Shown: positions 34,234 to 44,832 of the stretch, piece by piece
How positions within the stretch are numbered: position 1 is the stretch's first letter
Layout: each line of letters opens with the position of its first letter
Assembly (NCBI RefSeq): GCF_000308275.2
Contig: NZ_HG529490.1
Span: 272,609-336,608, forward strand
DNA from: Levyella massiliensis
GTDB lineage: Bacteria > Bacillota > Clostridia > Tissierellales > Peptoniphilaceae
Length of the DNA stretch: 64,000 bases
Reading direction: 5' to 3'
The notes under the pieces: generated by a model
What the model was told of the DNA's origin: nothing
What the model saw: the letters and a program-made list of their open reading frames with translations, nothing else
Database searches by the model: none
Made by a program: the position numbers and the translations under genes

Positions 34234-35390
34234 ATGAAAAAAAGATGGATTTCTTTCATTTGCGGTGGGCTGGTATTGCTGCTTATCTTAACTTCTTGTG
34301 GAAAAAGCCCTAACAAAACGAATAGCGAAGATGCGTCAAGTGAGACGTCAGAATTGAGCAATACGAGCGTCTCTTCCACGGAGCAAAAAAAGGAAGCAGA
34401 CCCCAAAGAAGCTACTACGGAGAAGAATGCAAAACTGGCAAAGCTATACGGCCAAGTGTTAGATACGATCGGCGAAAGTGATTTTAACGCCTCTTCTGTC
34501 AATGGGAACTATTCCTACGCGTTGGTCAATATGAATGACGAAGATATGCCGCAATTGGCGGTTTGTACGGAAACCGGTGGTGGTGTAGCGGCCATTAAAT
34601 TCTTTTCTGCTGATAATGATTATACAAATGTAGTGACGAATGAAGAGCTCTTTTCCATCGGTGCATCTGCCGCCGGCGGCTTTCGTGGCGGAATGAATCA
34701 AAGCAGAAAGCAAGGCTCTTTACTCTACACGACCTTTTCCGCCGGTAGTGGTGATGCGGAAACGCAAGCGCTGACAACGTCGGTTAAAGATGGGAAGCTG
34801 GTCATTAAGAAGAACACCATTTGGGAAGGAAAAATCAACAATAAGGAAGAGGATGGATCTTTTCCCATCGATTTTTTGCCTGTTCGCGATCGAAGCACTT
34901 TAGACAAACTGGCAAAAACGGAAGATGGTAAAGTGAAGGAAGCCTTGCTTAAAATCTTGACTGGTGGAAAGCCACAATCGGAATCAAAAGCCAATACCGA
35001 ACAGTCGTCCACTCCGAATACTTTGGAAGGCAAGAAACGAGCAGCCGTTGCCGCCGGCAAAACCGTCGTTACGGGCGTCGTTAAAAAATTTAATCACGAT
35101 GAAATGGTTGAATTCAAAAGTTTGATCCAAATGTCTTGCCTGACATGGGAGAAAGTTATATTGTTCTGCTTCTAGAAAACAATGTCGATATTACCGTCCA
35201 TTCCGGAGATCCTTATGGGGGATATCGGACAAAAAGCGTGAATCTGGTAGGCCTTCCCGAAGAGATGGCAGCCTATGACGGACAGAAAATCACGATTGCC
35301 TTTACCCCGGACGATGGCTATTGGCAGACAGACGTCAGTTTGCCGATGTATGCACCGAGAATGCATACAAGTATAAAGATACTGAAATAA
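34234..35390 (+). CDS. Lipoprotein of unknown function, interrupted by a frameshift
   Basis: Translation starts MKKRWISFICGGLVLLLILTSC, a lipoprotein signal with lipobox LTSC (Cys22). A Ser/Thr/Glu-rich linker and an unrecognised domain (LVNMNDEDMPQLAVC, typical of VCBS-free proteins with an acidic loop) follow. At about 35112-35120 the frame changes: downstream sequence FDPNVLPDMGESYIVLLL continues in another frame to 35390. Restoring one A in the AAAA run gives EFKKFDPNVLPD, so a single base is missing. Uncorrected, the protein ends at 35175. A predicted 385-residue product would be surface-anchored. No partner gene is evident. Confidence 0.75.
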
Positions 35391-35405
35391 AAAATAGGAA
35401 ATCAG

Positions 35406-35448
35406 AAAGGCACGAAAGCGGTTACCGTTTTCGTGCCTTTCTTTATTT
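35406..35448. terminator. Two-way terminator between converging lipoprotein genes
   Basis: AAAGGCACGAAAGCGG pairs with CCGTTTTCGTGCCTTT, followed by CTTTATTTTT on the + strand. The converging gene on the minus strand ends nearby. Confidence 0.85.
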
Positions 35449-35479
35449 TTATCGAATTTCAAAACTTTGCCGGCCCCCT

Positions 35480-36526
35480 TTATTGTACGGGATTCATGTA
35501 TACAATCGCCTTGCGGAGGATGCGCCCGCGCTGGTCATGAAGCGAAATCGACAGCGGAAAGCCTTGCGTATCGGGGTGTGCCAAAAAACCTTCCAGACGC
35601 AAGCGTTGTTCTTTTGTCAATGCCGTATCTAACGGAAAACGATAATGCTCTTCTTTTTTGATTTCCAGCTTCCCATCTTCCGTGTTTGTCTTGATTAGAG
35701 GCACTCTTTTCACATTTTCGCCATCCATAGCGCGATACGGGAAACGATCGGAAGCATTCAGTTGGAGATAGTAGCTATCACTGGCATCGGAAGGAATCGG
35801 TTGATCACAATCGAATTGGACATCAAATGCGCTCTTCCCGTTTTCTTCGATGAGACGCACATGAATAGGCGCATCGCCTACAGGCGCCGCATTCGCCACG
35901 GCTTTTGCGTATATGGTATTCATCCCCGTCAGGATATTCTCCGGAAGAAGAATGCCGGCTAAAACTTCAATACCATAGCCGTCCGGAGCAAACAAATATA
36001 CGCTTGCGTTTAAGCGATCCCGTTTGCCATGAATAAACTCCTGGAGTATCGCTTCATTTTCATTGTCAAACGCCTTCGTATCGGATGACAGGGAGAGGGA
36101 AATCGTCCCGGGCATACACCCGTTATCCACCGGTATGGTAAAAATCTTATTTTTTGCTTCTTTCATCGTGTGAGGGATGATTCCGTCGAAAGAAACCATG
36201 GCATAGATTTGCGGGGAATCAAACATGGACATGTCGACGCGAAAAGAGGAATCCACTCTTTCCAGATTCACGTCAAGACGATACTGGTCTCCAGCAACAA
36301 ATAAGGGAAATACATCCTTTGCTTGATAGAAGCGCACCTCCTCCAGCCATCCATCACCGCTTCCAAGAACACGGCTTTCCTCTGACGATTCGGAAACCCG
36401 CTTCGATTCTAATATGATCAGCGATTCACTTTCTTCCGGCGGCTTTTGTCCGGTACAGGCGGTCAACAGCAATAGGAAAGCGAAGAATATCCAGCCGCTC
36501 ACGGAACGAAAAAAGTTTTTTTTCAT
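35480..36526 (-). CDS. Lipoprotein of unknown function
   Basis: This 348-residue protein has a signal peptide with lipobox LLTAC (Cys24). A Ser/Glu-rich linker is followed by about 290 residues that read as beta-rich extracytoplasmic domains; I recognise no family. GGAGGAAAG lies before the start codon. It faces the other lipoprotein gene tail to tail. The sequence shows no catalytic motif. Confidence 0.8.
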   Translation of the reverse strand: MKKNFFRSVSGWIFFAFLLLLTACTGQKPPEESESLIILESKRVSESSEESRVLGSGDGWLEEVRFYQAKDVFPLFVAGDQYRLDVNLERVDSSFRVDMSMFDSPQIYAMVSFDGIIPHTMKEAKNKIFTIPVDNGCMPGTISLSLSSDTKAFDNENEAILQEFIHGKRDRLNASVYLFAPDGYGIEVLAGILLPENILTGMNTIYAKAVANAAPVGDAPIHVRLIEENGKSAFDVQFDCDQPIPSDASDSYYLQLNASDRFPYRAMDGENVKRVPLIKTNTEDGKLEIKKEEHYRFPLDTALTKEQRLRLEGFLAHPDTQGFPLSISLHDQRGRILRKAIVYMNPVQ

Positions 36527-36822
36527 AGCATTCTTTCCTCCTTTCCACAGTAGTAGAAGATCAAACGCAAAGAGAAAGGGTTTACCTTTTTATCTTTTTT
36601 TACCCGTTGCCCCTTATTCAAACGCGATATGTTGAGAAAAGTTCTATTAGCAACATTAAGCAGTGGTGATGTTCTATCTTAAACACACGTGTATCGTCAT
36701 TGATATAAAAAATACCTATTACATGCTCCTATTTTGTTTGGACGAGGAAAGCGATTGGTGGGCGAGAACGACACCATCATGATAAAATAGAGAAGACTTG
36801 ACAGATCCTTAAGGAGGCGCGC
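36527..36822. other. Intergenic region before the ROK kinase
   Basis: This divergent promoter region is rich in A and T. GATAAAAT at 36781-36788 is a plausible -10 for the kinase operon, but I see no convincing -35. I find no operator, RNA or repeat. Confidence 0.4.
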
Positions 36823-37782
36823 ATGAAGGCATATATTGGCATAGATTTGGGCGGAACGACGGCAAAGTTTGGCTTATTTGATGAAAAAGGAAAACTCTGT
36901 AAGTCTGTTTCCATACCCACGGGAAAAGCAAAAGCGCAAGATACGCTGATTCACGAGATGGCTGTACGGATTCGCAGTTTTCTAAAAGAAGAGGGCTATA
37001 CGGAAGAAGCGTTGGCCGGGATCGGCATTGGTGTGCCGGGTCCGGTGATGAACCATTCACTCGTGAACGGTTGCGTCAATCTGAGCTGGGGGCTGGTGCC
37101 TCTCGTAGATCTCTTTAGGGAGCAGGAAGGATTTACTTGTCCCATTGTTGTGGAAAATGATGCGGATGTGGCGGCTCTTGGCGAAGTGTGGCAAGGCGCC
37201 GCTTCGGATCGCAATTCCATCGTGTTTATTATTATCGGCACGGGTATCGGCGGGGGAATAATCTTGGACGATCAAATCTTAGCGGGCGTACACGGCGCCG
37301 GCGGTGAGATTGGTCACATGCCGATATTGTCGGAGCCTTTTTCTTTCGAATGTGGCTGCGGCGGCCATTATTGCTTGGAGCAAGTCTGCTCGGCGCCCAA
37401 TATTCTGCGTTACGCCGGTGAACTTCTGGCGCAATCGGATGAGCCATCGTCGTTACGCCCCTATGGTGACAGCTACGACACTCGTGCCATTTTCCGCGGT
37501 GCACAAAACGGCGACGCTCTTTGTCAGCGCGTGGTAGAGCACGTCACTGATACGCTGGGGCGGGGCTTAGCGGTTTTAAGCGCCACCCTGGATCCCGAAT
37601 GCTTTGTCATTGGCGGCGGCGTGAGCAATGCCGGCGATACGCTGCTCGAGCCGCTTCGCATTGCGTATCGCAAATATGCCTTTTTTGCCACACGGGAAAC
37701 GCCCATTGTTCAGGCAAAACTTGGCAATAAAGCGGGTATGATCGGCGCAGCACGCCTCGTCTTTCCTGCGGAGGAAGCGTAA
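36823..37782 (+). CDS. ROK family sugar kinase, probably glucokinase
   Basis: This 319-residue protein has the ATP-binding DLGGTTAKFG at the N-terminus, the catalytic VENDADVAALGE (about residue 107) and the ROK zinc-binding motif CGCGGHYCLEQ (about 182). It also has the characteristic GEIGHMPI. This pattern fits bacterial glucokinase GlkA, but related ROK kinases act on N-acetyl sugars. AAGGAGGCG precedes ATG. Its stop TAA overlaps the addB start by one base. Confidence 0.9.
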   Translation: MKAYIGIDLGGTTAKFGLFDEKGKLCKSVSIPTGKAKAQDTLIHEMAVRIRSFLKEEGYTEEALAGIGIGVPGPVMNHSLVNGCVNLSWGLVPLVDLFREQEGFTCPIVVENDADVAALGEVWQGAASDRNSIVFIIIGTGIGGGIILDDQILAGVHGAGGEIGHMPILSEPFSFECGCGGHYCLEQVCSAPNILRYAGELLAQSDEPSSLRPYGDSYDTRAIFRGAQNGDALCQRVVEHVTDTLGRGLAVLSATLDPECFVIGGGVSNAGDTLLEPLRIAYRKYAFFATRETPIVQAKLGNKAGMIGAARLVFPAEEA

Positions 37783-40700
37783 TGCTCAATCTTTACGCCT
37801 CACGTGTCCCGATGGAGGCTTGGTATGCGTTAACCGATGCCATTCGGCAAAGCATTGCTGCCGGAAGACACGCCTATTTAGTGGTGCCTTCGCAATTTAC
37901 GGTGGAAGCGGAGCAGGCTCTTTTTGCTGCGCTGGACACGCCGATTCTGATGAAAGCGCAGGTTAAAAGTTTTCGTTCTTTAGTTCGCGATATTTTGCAG
38001 GAAGGCAGTGGTCTGCGCACGCCGGTGTTAACCGAAGAAGGCCGCCGCATGCTGGTGCGCTCGCTGTTGGAATCCAAAAAAGAGGAACGAGAGGTTTTTA
38101 CCGCAGGGACGATCGGCACGCAATTGGTGGATGATTTTGTACGCCAGATGCAGGAATGGAAAGAGTACGGCATTGATAGTCAACGCCTGCAGGCGCAAGC
38201 GGAGAAAGCGCCGGAAAATCATCGCACGCGCCGTAAATTTGCAGAGATTGCCGCTATTTATGAAGCCTATGAAGAAGCATTAGGCAACATTCGCTTGGAT
38301 GGCGATGACCAAATGCGTCATGCCTTTGCGCAATTATCGGAAGTTTCGGTATTCGATGGTGTGGATTTTTTCTTTGATCGCTTTCATTCCATGTCAAAGA
38401 TAGAAGGGGAAGCGCTTGCGGCCTTAGAAAAGACGGGGCATACGCTTCATGTCTCGGTCACCATGGATCCGGGAATGGCGCGCATCATTCTTTCCGCACC
38501 GCCGGAAATCGGTGCAGAGACCTTGGAATGGATGCTTTCTGAGAAAACGGATGATGCTGCGGCGTTTTCGTTGAGCACCCGTTTTGTACGTCAACTTGCT
38601 GCGATGACATCCGTTACGCTGCGTCCTGTTGCCGCCCGACCCGCTACGCCTTATCAAAAGCAGTCATTACAGGCGGCGCAGGCGGTTTTTGCGTTAAAGA
38701 CGCCGCCGCATCCTGCTAAAGAGGCTTTGGCTTCGGAAAACAAGAGCCGAGGCATACGCCTTGTGAGCTATCGCAATACCGAGCAGGAAGTGGACGGCTT
38801 GGTGGTCGCCATGAAAAAGCTGATGGCAGAAGAAGGGGCGCACTTTAGCGATATCGCTGTCTTTTTAACGGAGCAGACGGAATATGCCTCCATGCTCAAA
38901 CGCGCCTTCCATAGGGATCGCATTCGCTTTTTCTACGATGAAGTGAAGGAAGTGGCCTATCATCCGCTGCTGCGAACAATTCGTGCTTTGCTCGCCTTAA
39001 ATCTGAAGGGACCGCGTCCTGAAACGATGCTGGCCTTCTTGAAGGCGGGTCTGTTGGGCGTTGAAGAAGAGGAGATCGAGATCTATCAACGCTTCATTGA
39101 AGAACGGCACATTCGCTATGGAATGTTTGAGGAGATTCGTTATTTTACGGCGGATCCCACGCGGCAATTTCGTGATGCTGAGGAAGAAGCGCGCTATCGT
39201 CATCCGTATGATGTCGCGCGTCGTGTGAATACCATCGTTTTGGAACGGCTGCACTTTTTCGCAAGACGCATCGAAACGGCGCATCGGGTGAAAGATTTTG
39301 CGGCAGCATTGGTAGAAACTCTACGTACGCCGACTACGCAAAATGCCCTCTTTGCTTATGGCGAAACCCTGCAGGCGGAAGGGGAAGAGGAGAGATTGGC
39401 CATCCATGAGCGCGTTTGGAGTGCTCTCATGGAACGTTTGGACGAAATGGTCGAACTCTTTGCCGATAAGGAGACGGATCTTGCCTTGTTTGCGGGCCTT
39501 TGTGAAGAAGGTCTTGCCGGTATATCGCTGGGGGTCATTCCTCCCTTTAAAGAGCAGGTATTTGTCGGCGATCTGCTCCGTAGCCGTATGCAACCACGTA
39601 AATATGTGTTCATACTCGGTATGACGGATGCTTGGCTGCCGGGCATGCATAAAGAGACCGGGCTTTTAAGCGAAGAAGAAAAGGCATTGGTGTTGGAAAA
39701 AGGCGAAGCCTTGCCTTCGATGCAACGCTTTGCGGTAGAAGAGGAGCGTCTGAATTTCTATTCTGTCTTGCAGCAAGCAACAGAGCGCCTGACCTTGTCC
39801 ACGGCGATGCAGGACAGTGCGAATGTGTCAATGACACCCAGCCACTGGCTCTTGCGCATGAAAGAATGTTTGGGCCTTGTGCTATCCGTGCAGGATACTT
39901 TCAGCTTTCCGGAGATCCTGTATTCTCGCGGGCTCTTACTGAAGCGCTTGCCTGCATTGTTGCGAGAAGAAGATACTTCTCCTGCCGTGCGCCGTTTTGC
40001 CGAACGCGTTTTAAGCCATATGAAAGCTTTGCCCGCCTATCGCGAGCTGGCAGAAACACTGGAACGGGAAGGCGCAGAATCTCCGGAGCGTCCGCTCTTG
40101 CCGCAAGAGATTACCCTCGCCCTTTATCCTTCGGAGACGATTAGTGCCTCACAATTGGAATGCTTTGCGGCATGCCCGTATCAATATTTTGTTCGCTATG
40201 GTTTGCGTGCAAAAGAAAGCGAGGATCTATCCATTCAGGCATTGGATATCGGGAGCATTTTGCATGCGGCTGTGGACCAATGGACGACGTTGTTGCCGGG
40301 CTATCTGGAACAGGGAAAACTTCCCGACTTTGCCGCGTCGGAAGCGGTGCTTCTTCAAGCCGGCGACGCATCGATACAAGCCTTCTTGGACGCTGTAAAG
40401 CGCAACGATCCGAAAAATGCATTTATGTTGGATTTAGCTAAAGAAACCATGCGGGAAACCCATGCCCGTCTGCTTTCGCATTTGGCAAAGAGTAAGATTT
40501 GCCGCGTGGATCACGAATATTCCTTTGGCCCGGGCCGAAACTTACCGGGTATTGTTCTGGCCGAATCTCCGCGATCGGTACTGCTAGAGGGGCGCATGGA
40601 TCGTGTGGACACCATTCGAGAAAACGCACAACGCTATGTAGAAGTCATCGACTACAAAACAGGGAAGACGAGTTTTGACTTAACGGCCATGATGAGCGGC

Positions 40701-41249
40701 ACTCGTCTTCAGCTGCCGCTCTATCTCAAAGCTGCCTCCCAAAATGGAAAACCGCTAGGAGCCTTTTATTTCCCCGTGCATGCGCCCGCCCCTTCGGAAG
40801 AAAAGGAGGGCGACGGGGAGACGCTGCTGTGGCCGAAGGAATTAAAGCTTAGCGGATTTATGAGTCGCGTCCCGGTAGGCGAAGCGTTGGATGAACGCTT
40901 GGCCGAGAGTGCTGCGGCGTCCGTCTATCAATTTAACGGCAACGGAAAGGATTGGACGAAGAGAGAGAATGTGCTCACGCAGACGGAAATGGAACGTTTA
41001 TTGCAGGAATCGGTCGAGAAAGCACAAAAACTGACAGCGTCTCGTGAGAGCGGCTATATTTCTGCCCATCCGGTATATTGGAAGATTTCCGATTCTTCAA
41101 GACATTCAGGATGTCACTATTGTCCCTATGCGGCGATTTGTCGCTTTGAACGGCTGCGGCAATTTGGAGCCCAGCGTATCCTTCCATCGACGGATTGGAA
41201 AAGTTGGAAGGCGCAACAAGAAACGGAGCCGAAAGGAGGCGAGGCATGA
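37782..41249 (+). CDS. addB: ATP-dependent helicase/nuclease subunit B (AddB)
   Basis: This 1155-residue subunit pairs with AddA to resect double-strand breaks for recombination. A C-terminal nuclease domain holds DYKTGKTSFDL (about residue 956). Four cysteines bind an Fe-S cluster: CFAAC (about 794 and 798) and CHYCPYAAIC (about 1111-1120). The N-terminus lacks the Walker A motif (GRSGxGKT) seen in Bacillus AddB, reading ASRVPMEAWYALTDA instead, as in RexB-type subunits. It is co-transcribed with the kinase upstream and addA downstream (ATGA overlap). Confidence 0.93.
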   Translation: MLNLYASRVPMEAWYALTDAIRQSIAAGRHAYLVVPSQFTVEAEQALFAALDTPILMKAQVKSFRSLVRDILQEGSGLRTPVLTEEGRRMLVRSLLESKKEEREVFTAGTIGTQLVDDFVRQMQEWKEYGIDSQRLQAQAEKAPENHRTRRKFAEIAAIYEAYEEALGNIRLDGDDQMRHAFAQLSEVSVFDGVDFFFDRFHSMSKIEGEALAALEKTGHTLHVSVTMDPGMARIILSAPPEIGAETLEWMLSEKTDDAAAFSLSTRFVRQLAAMTSVTLRPVAARPATPYQKQSLQAAQAVFALKTPPHPAKEALASENKSRGIRLVSYRNTEQEVDGLVVAMKKLMAEEGAHFSDIAVFLTEQTEYASMLKRAFHRDRIRFFYDEVKEVAYHPLLRTIRALLALNLKGPRPETMLAFLKAGLLGVEEEEIEIYQRFIEERHIRYGMFEEIRYFTADPTRQFRDAEEEARYRHPYDVARRVNTIVLERLHFFARRIETAHRVKDFAAALVETLRTPTTQNALFAYGETLQAEGEEERLAIHERVWSALMERLDEMVELFADKETDLALFAGLCEEGLAGISLGVIPPFKEQVFVGDLLRSRMQPRKYVFILGMTDAWLPGMHKETGLLSEEEKALVLEKGEALPSMQRFAVEEERLNFYSVLQQATERLTLSTAMQDSANVSMTPSHWLLRMKECLGLVLSVQDTFSFPEILYSRGLLLKRLPALLREEDTSPAVRRFAERVLSHMKALPAYRELAETLEREGAESPERPLLPQEITLALYPSETISASQLECFAACPYQYFVRYGLRAKESEDLSIQALDIGSILHAAVDQWTTLLPGYLEQGKLPDFAASEAVLLQAGDASIQAFLDAVKRNDPKNAFMLDLAKETMRETHARLLSHLAKSKICRVDHEYSFGPGRNLPGIVLAESPRSVLLEGRMDRVDTIRENAQRYVEVIDYKTGKTSFDLTAMMSGTRLQLPLYLKAASQNGKPLGAFYFPVHAPAPSEEKEGDGETLLWPKELKLSGFMSRVPVGEALDERLAESAAASVYQFNGNGKDWTKRENVLTQTEMERLLQESVEKAQKLTASRESGYISAHPVYWKISDSSRHSGCHYCPYAAICRFERLRQFGAQRILPSTDWKSWKAQQETEPKGGEA

Positions 41250-44200
41250 ATTTCACAGACGAACAGAAAAAAGCGTTGGAATTAACGCCCGCCAATCGTA
41301 TCGTGTCGGCACAGGCGGGCGCCGGAAAGACCGGAGTATTGGTTGAACGCATTTTGCGTGAAATTACCATTCATCACATCGGTCTGGATCAAATGCTGGT
41401 TGTCACCTTTACCAAAAAAGCAGCTGGTGAGATGCGCAGTCGTATCCGTGAGGCACTGCAGCAGCGGCTATCCGATGGAAACAGTGATCCGGTCTGGATT
41501 TTTCGCCAGCTCAATCTCTTAGCGGCGGCCAATATTCAAACGCTGCATGCGTTCTGCCTGGAAGTGTTGCAGCGTCACTTTGACCTTTTGGATCGCGATC
41601 CGGGACTCCATATTTTATCCGGCCGACAATTGGAAGGGCTGCAGGAAGAGGCCATGGAAAACGTGTTGCGCGCGGCGTATCAGGGGACCATTTTATCGGA
41701 GGCAGACTCTTTTTCGGTATCGGCGGCATCGTTGCATGATTTTTTGGCATGTTATATGGATACGAATCGTCGTGACGACCAGGCCTTGCAAGATCTCATA
41801 AAACAGTGGGATGGCCTGGCCGATGCTTCTGCCGATCCAAAACAGTGGATGCAAAAGAACGTGGAAGGGGTAACCGAGAAAGCCACCATTCAAAAAATCA
41901 TGGACGGCATTCGCGATGCGCTTATCATCGCGCCGGCTCTTTCCGTGGAGAGACAGCTGCGTCGGATGGAAGCATTACCTTGGAAGGAAGTGCCGGAGTT
42001 TCTTGCGCAGTTTTTCTATCGGGAGTGTGCTCAATTGCGTGCCACCCTATTTGAAGCCATGGAGGGGGAGAAGGGGCCACTTACCTTAACTGAAGAACAA
42101 CGGGAAGCGTTGATGGATCGCTTGTCCCGAGGCGTAGCATTCCGCTTTGAGACACAACCGACGGTAACCGAAAAACGTGACGGCGCGCAGGCAGTGCGCG
42201 TCAAAGAAGTATTTCGAAAGCAGCGTGAGGCTTTAAAAAACGATTTTAAGGCATTACTGGAAGGGCTGGAGCAATGGGATTGGGATGCCATTACCCGAGA
42301 ACAGGAGCTTTTGCAGGAACGCTTGCGTCCGCTTGCTTTTCTAGCCACACAGTATCGACATCGCTTACAAGCGCTAAAACGTGATGCCAATGGGATGGAT
42401 TTTAACGATGTCGAACACGAACTAATCCGTTTACTCCAAAATCCGGAAGTGGTGCAGTCGTTAAAGGAGCAATACCAACGCATCTTCTTTGATGAATATC
42501 AGGACGCGAATGCCATTCAAGAACAAATTGTCGAGACGTTAGCAGGCGAGGACAATTTATTTTTCGTCGGCGATGTCAAACAATCCATATACGGTTTTCG
42601 CCAGGCCTTGCCGGAAAACTTTGTGCAGCGCTTCAATCGCTATGAAGCCTCCGACAGAGAGCAAGCCCTTAACTTGACGACCAATTTCCGTAGCGACAGT
42701 CGTATTTTGGATTTTGTGAATCGGATTTTTACGCCCTTGATGACGCAACAGCGCGGCGGTGTGACATATGATTCATCGGGGCATCGGGCGCAGGCTTCGG
42801 CAGAGCATGAGGGAAAAGGCGAGGTTACGCTCTGCGTTTTGGAGGATGTGCGTGAAAAAGAGGATGATGCGGAACCGAAAAGTGCATTGGATGAAATTTC
42901 TTCCGAACCGTTCTATGTGGCGCATCAGATCGTAGAGCATGTGAAGGCGGGCGGTCAGTACCGCGATTGTGTGGTGCTGGCACGTACGAACCTTCGCATG
43001 CCGGAATACGAGCAGGTATTTCGACGCTTTGGTATTCCGTATTTTCAGGACGCATCGGCGTCAGAAGAGGAAACGCTCGAGTTGCAACTGGCCAAAAATC
43101 TGTTATGTTTTCTGGATAATCGTCGCTATGATATTCCGCTGCTGTCTGTTTTGTTATCACAAATGGGCGGCTTTTCAGAGGAAGAACTGGCGCAAATGCG
43201 TGCGGCATATCCGGATGGTGCTTTCCATGAAGCTTTTCTTTCTGAAACGTCGTTCGTCTCCGAGGCATTGCAGGCGAAGCGAGATCGCTTTTTGGCGAAA
43301 CGCAACGCATGGCGGCAGCGCTATACGGAAATGCCGCTCTCGGAATGGATGACGTTTCTTTTCGAGGAGAGCGGCTTATTCGCGTATTTGACCACGCTTC
43401 CGGATGGCGAGATGCGTTTGCAAAACGTGTTAGCCCTCATACGTTTAGCGGAAGACTATGAAAGCCGGGAAGGCGGCGATCTGACAGGCTTTTTGAAGGA
43501 GGCGTTGCGCCCTGCCGGCAATGGCGAAGATACGTTACCGTCCGTACCGTTGTCGGAAGAAGACAATGTCGTTCGCCTGATGACGATTCACAAGGCGAAG
43601 GGGTTACAATTTTCGGTGGTGTTCTTAGTGGATTTGGCGAAAAAATTCAATGAAACCGTGAAGAAAAAGGCACTGGTATCGGATCCCTCATGGGGGACGG
43701 CGTTGCAATTGAACTACCGTGCGCCCGAAGGGGGCAGCTGTTTTCGCAAAAAGACAACCTATCAAAACCTCATTACCAATGCCATTCTTAACAAAGAGCG
43801 CGCGGAAGAAGTGCGCATCCTCTATGTGGCACTGACACGAGCCGTGCATCGCTTATATTTGGTGGGACACGTTACGAATATAGAGAAAGCAAAACCGGAA
43901 GTGCCGGACGTAGAGGCATTTCTAGAAAAAAGCAATACAGTGTTGGACTGGACGTTGGGAATTCTTTCAGCAAGTGCCGAGGAGCTCTCGTCGCAGGAAG
44001 GATTGGAGATTCTTTTTGCGCAAGGCGAAGACTATCGCACGTTGCCGGCGCTCTCTGATACGGCACTCGATCGCGAGAACGGAGGGGCTCTTGATATCGA
44101 TGCGATTTTGCAGGCGTCTGATCTCAAGGAAGAAACAACGCCGTTGCCATTAAAAATGACGGTTTCACAACTCTCCGGGAAAAATCAAATCTTAGATCCG

Positions 44201-44785
44201 CATTTTGAAGATTGGCCGTGGTATGGCGGTGCGCTGACAAAGACAGAGACGAGCACGACGGAAAGCGTCGAGCATATGCCACTTCCTGTTTTTCTGCAGG
44301 GAAAGGTTGAAACTGATCCGGCTACCATAGGCACGTTGTTGCATCGTGCGCTGCAAAATTTACCGTTAAAAAAGTATACGGAAGAAACCATGAAACAAGC
44401 ACTGGACGCGATGGAATCGCGTGCGCTCTTTACAGAGCAGGAGCGATCCCTGCTTGAGGAAGCGCTCTTATTGCGCTTTTTTGAAAGTTCTTTGGGACAA
44501 GCAGTAATTGCCCATGAGAAAAACGTGGTGAGGGAGCATAGCTTTACGATGCGCTTACCTTATGAAGAAAGTGAAATTGCCGTGGACGGGCAGATTGATT
44601 TATTTGTCGATCTGCCGGACGGCATGATTTTAGTGGACTTTAAATCGGATCGCCATCCGAATCCCGAGCGATACCGCAAGCAATTGGCGCTTTATGCGCG
44701 GGCGTTGCAACTAGCGTATCACAAGCCGGTTAAGGCAGCGTATCTCTATTGGATTCGGCATGGCACAGCGGATCGTTTACAGTAG
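41246..44785 (+). CDS. addA: ATP-dependent helicase/nuclease subunit A (AddA)
   Basis: This 1179-residue UvrD-type helicase has a fused nuclease. Walker A is SAQAGAGKT (residues 21-29), motif II is FFDEYQDAN (about 415), motif III is GDVKQSIYGFR, motif V is IHKAKGLQFSVVF (about 783) and motif VI is ALTRAVHRLY. The nuclease domain has DGQIDLFVDLPDGMILVDFKSD (about 1115). ATG 41246 overlaps the addB stop. It is shorter in linkers than the Bacillus protein (about 1230) but complete in motifs. Confidence 0.95.
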   Translation: MNFTDEQKKALELTPANRIVSAQAGAGKTGVLVERILREITIHHIGLDQMLVVTFTKKAAGEMRSRIREALQQRLSDGNSDPVWIFRQLNLLAAANIQTLHAFCLEVLQRHFDLLDRDPGLHILSGRQLEGLQEEAMENVLRAAYQGTILSEADSFSVSAASLHDFLACYMDTNRRDDQALQDLIKQWDGLADASADPKQWMQKNVEGVTEKATIQKIMDGIRDALIIAPALSVERQLRRMEALPWKEVPEFLAQFFYRECAQLRATLFEAMEGEKGPLTLTEEQREALMDRLSRGVAFRFETQPTVTEKRDGAQAVRVKEVFRKQREALKNDFKALLEGLEQWDWDAITREQELLQERLRPLAFLATQYRHRLQALKRDANGMDFNDVEHELIRLLQNPEVVQSLKEQYQRIFFDEYQDANAIQEQIVETLAGEDNLFFVGDVKQSIYGFRQALPENFVQRFNRYEASDREQALNLTTNFRSDSRILDFVNRIFTPLMTQQRGGVTYDSSGHRAQASAEHEGKGEVTLCVLEDVREKEDDAEPKSALDEISSEPFYVAHQIVEHVKAGGQYRDCVVLARTNLRMPEYEQVFRRFGIPYFQDASASEEETLELQLAKNLLCFLDNRRYDIPLLSVLLSQMGGFSEEELAQMRAAYPDGAFHEAFLSETSFVSEALQAKRDRFLAKRNAWRQRYTEMPLSEWMTFLFEESGLFAYLTTLPDGEMRLQNVLALIRLAEDYESREGGDLTGFLKEALRPAGNGEDTLPSVPLSEEDNVVRLMTIHKAKGLQFSVVFLVDLAKKFNETVKKKALVSDPSWGTALQLNYRAPEGGSCFRKKTTYQNLITNAILNKERAEEVRILYVALTRAVHRLYLVGHVTNIEKAKPEVPDVEAFLEKSNTVLDWTLGILSASAEELSSQEGLEILFAQGEDYRTLPALSDTALDRENGGALDIDAILQASDLKEETTPLPLKMTVSQLSGKNQILDPHFEDWPWYGGALTKTETSTTESVEHMPLPVFLQGKVETDPATIGTLLHRALQNLPLKKYTEETMKQALDAMESRALFTEQERSLLEEALLLRFFESSLGQAVIAHEKNVVREHSFTMRLPYEESEIAVDGQIDLFVDLPDGMILVDFKSDRHPNPERYRKQLALYARALQLAYHKPVKAAYLYWIRHGTADRLQ

Positions 44786-44832
44786 GAACTTTGCAGCAGG
44801 AAGGCACGCCGACTCGGCAAGCCTTCCTCGAA

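Noticed and set aside
44798..44828. Terminator between addA and the SDR gene
   Set aside because: The stem is real, but no T run follows on either strand, so I mention it only in the SDR entry.
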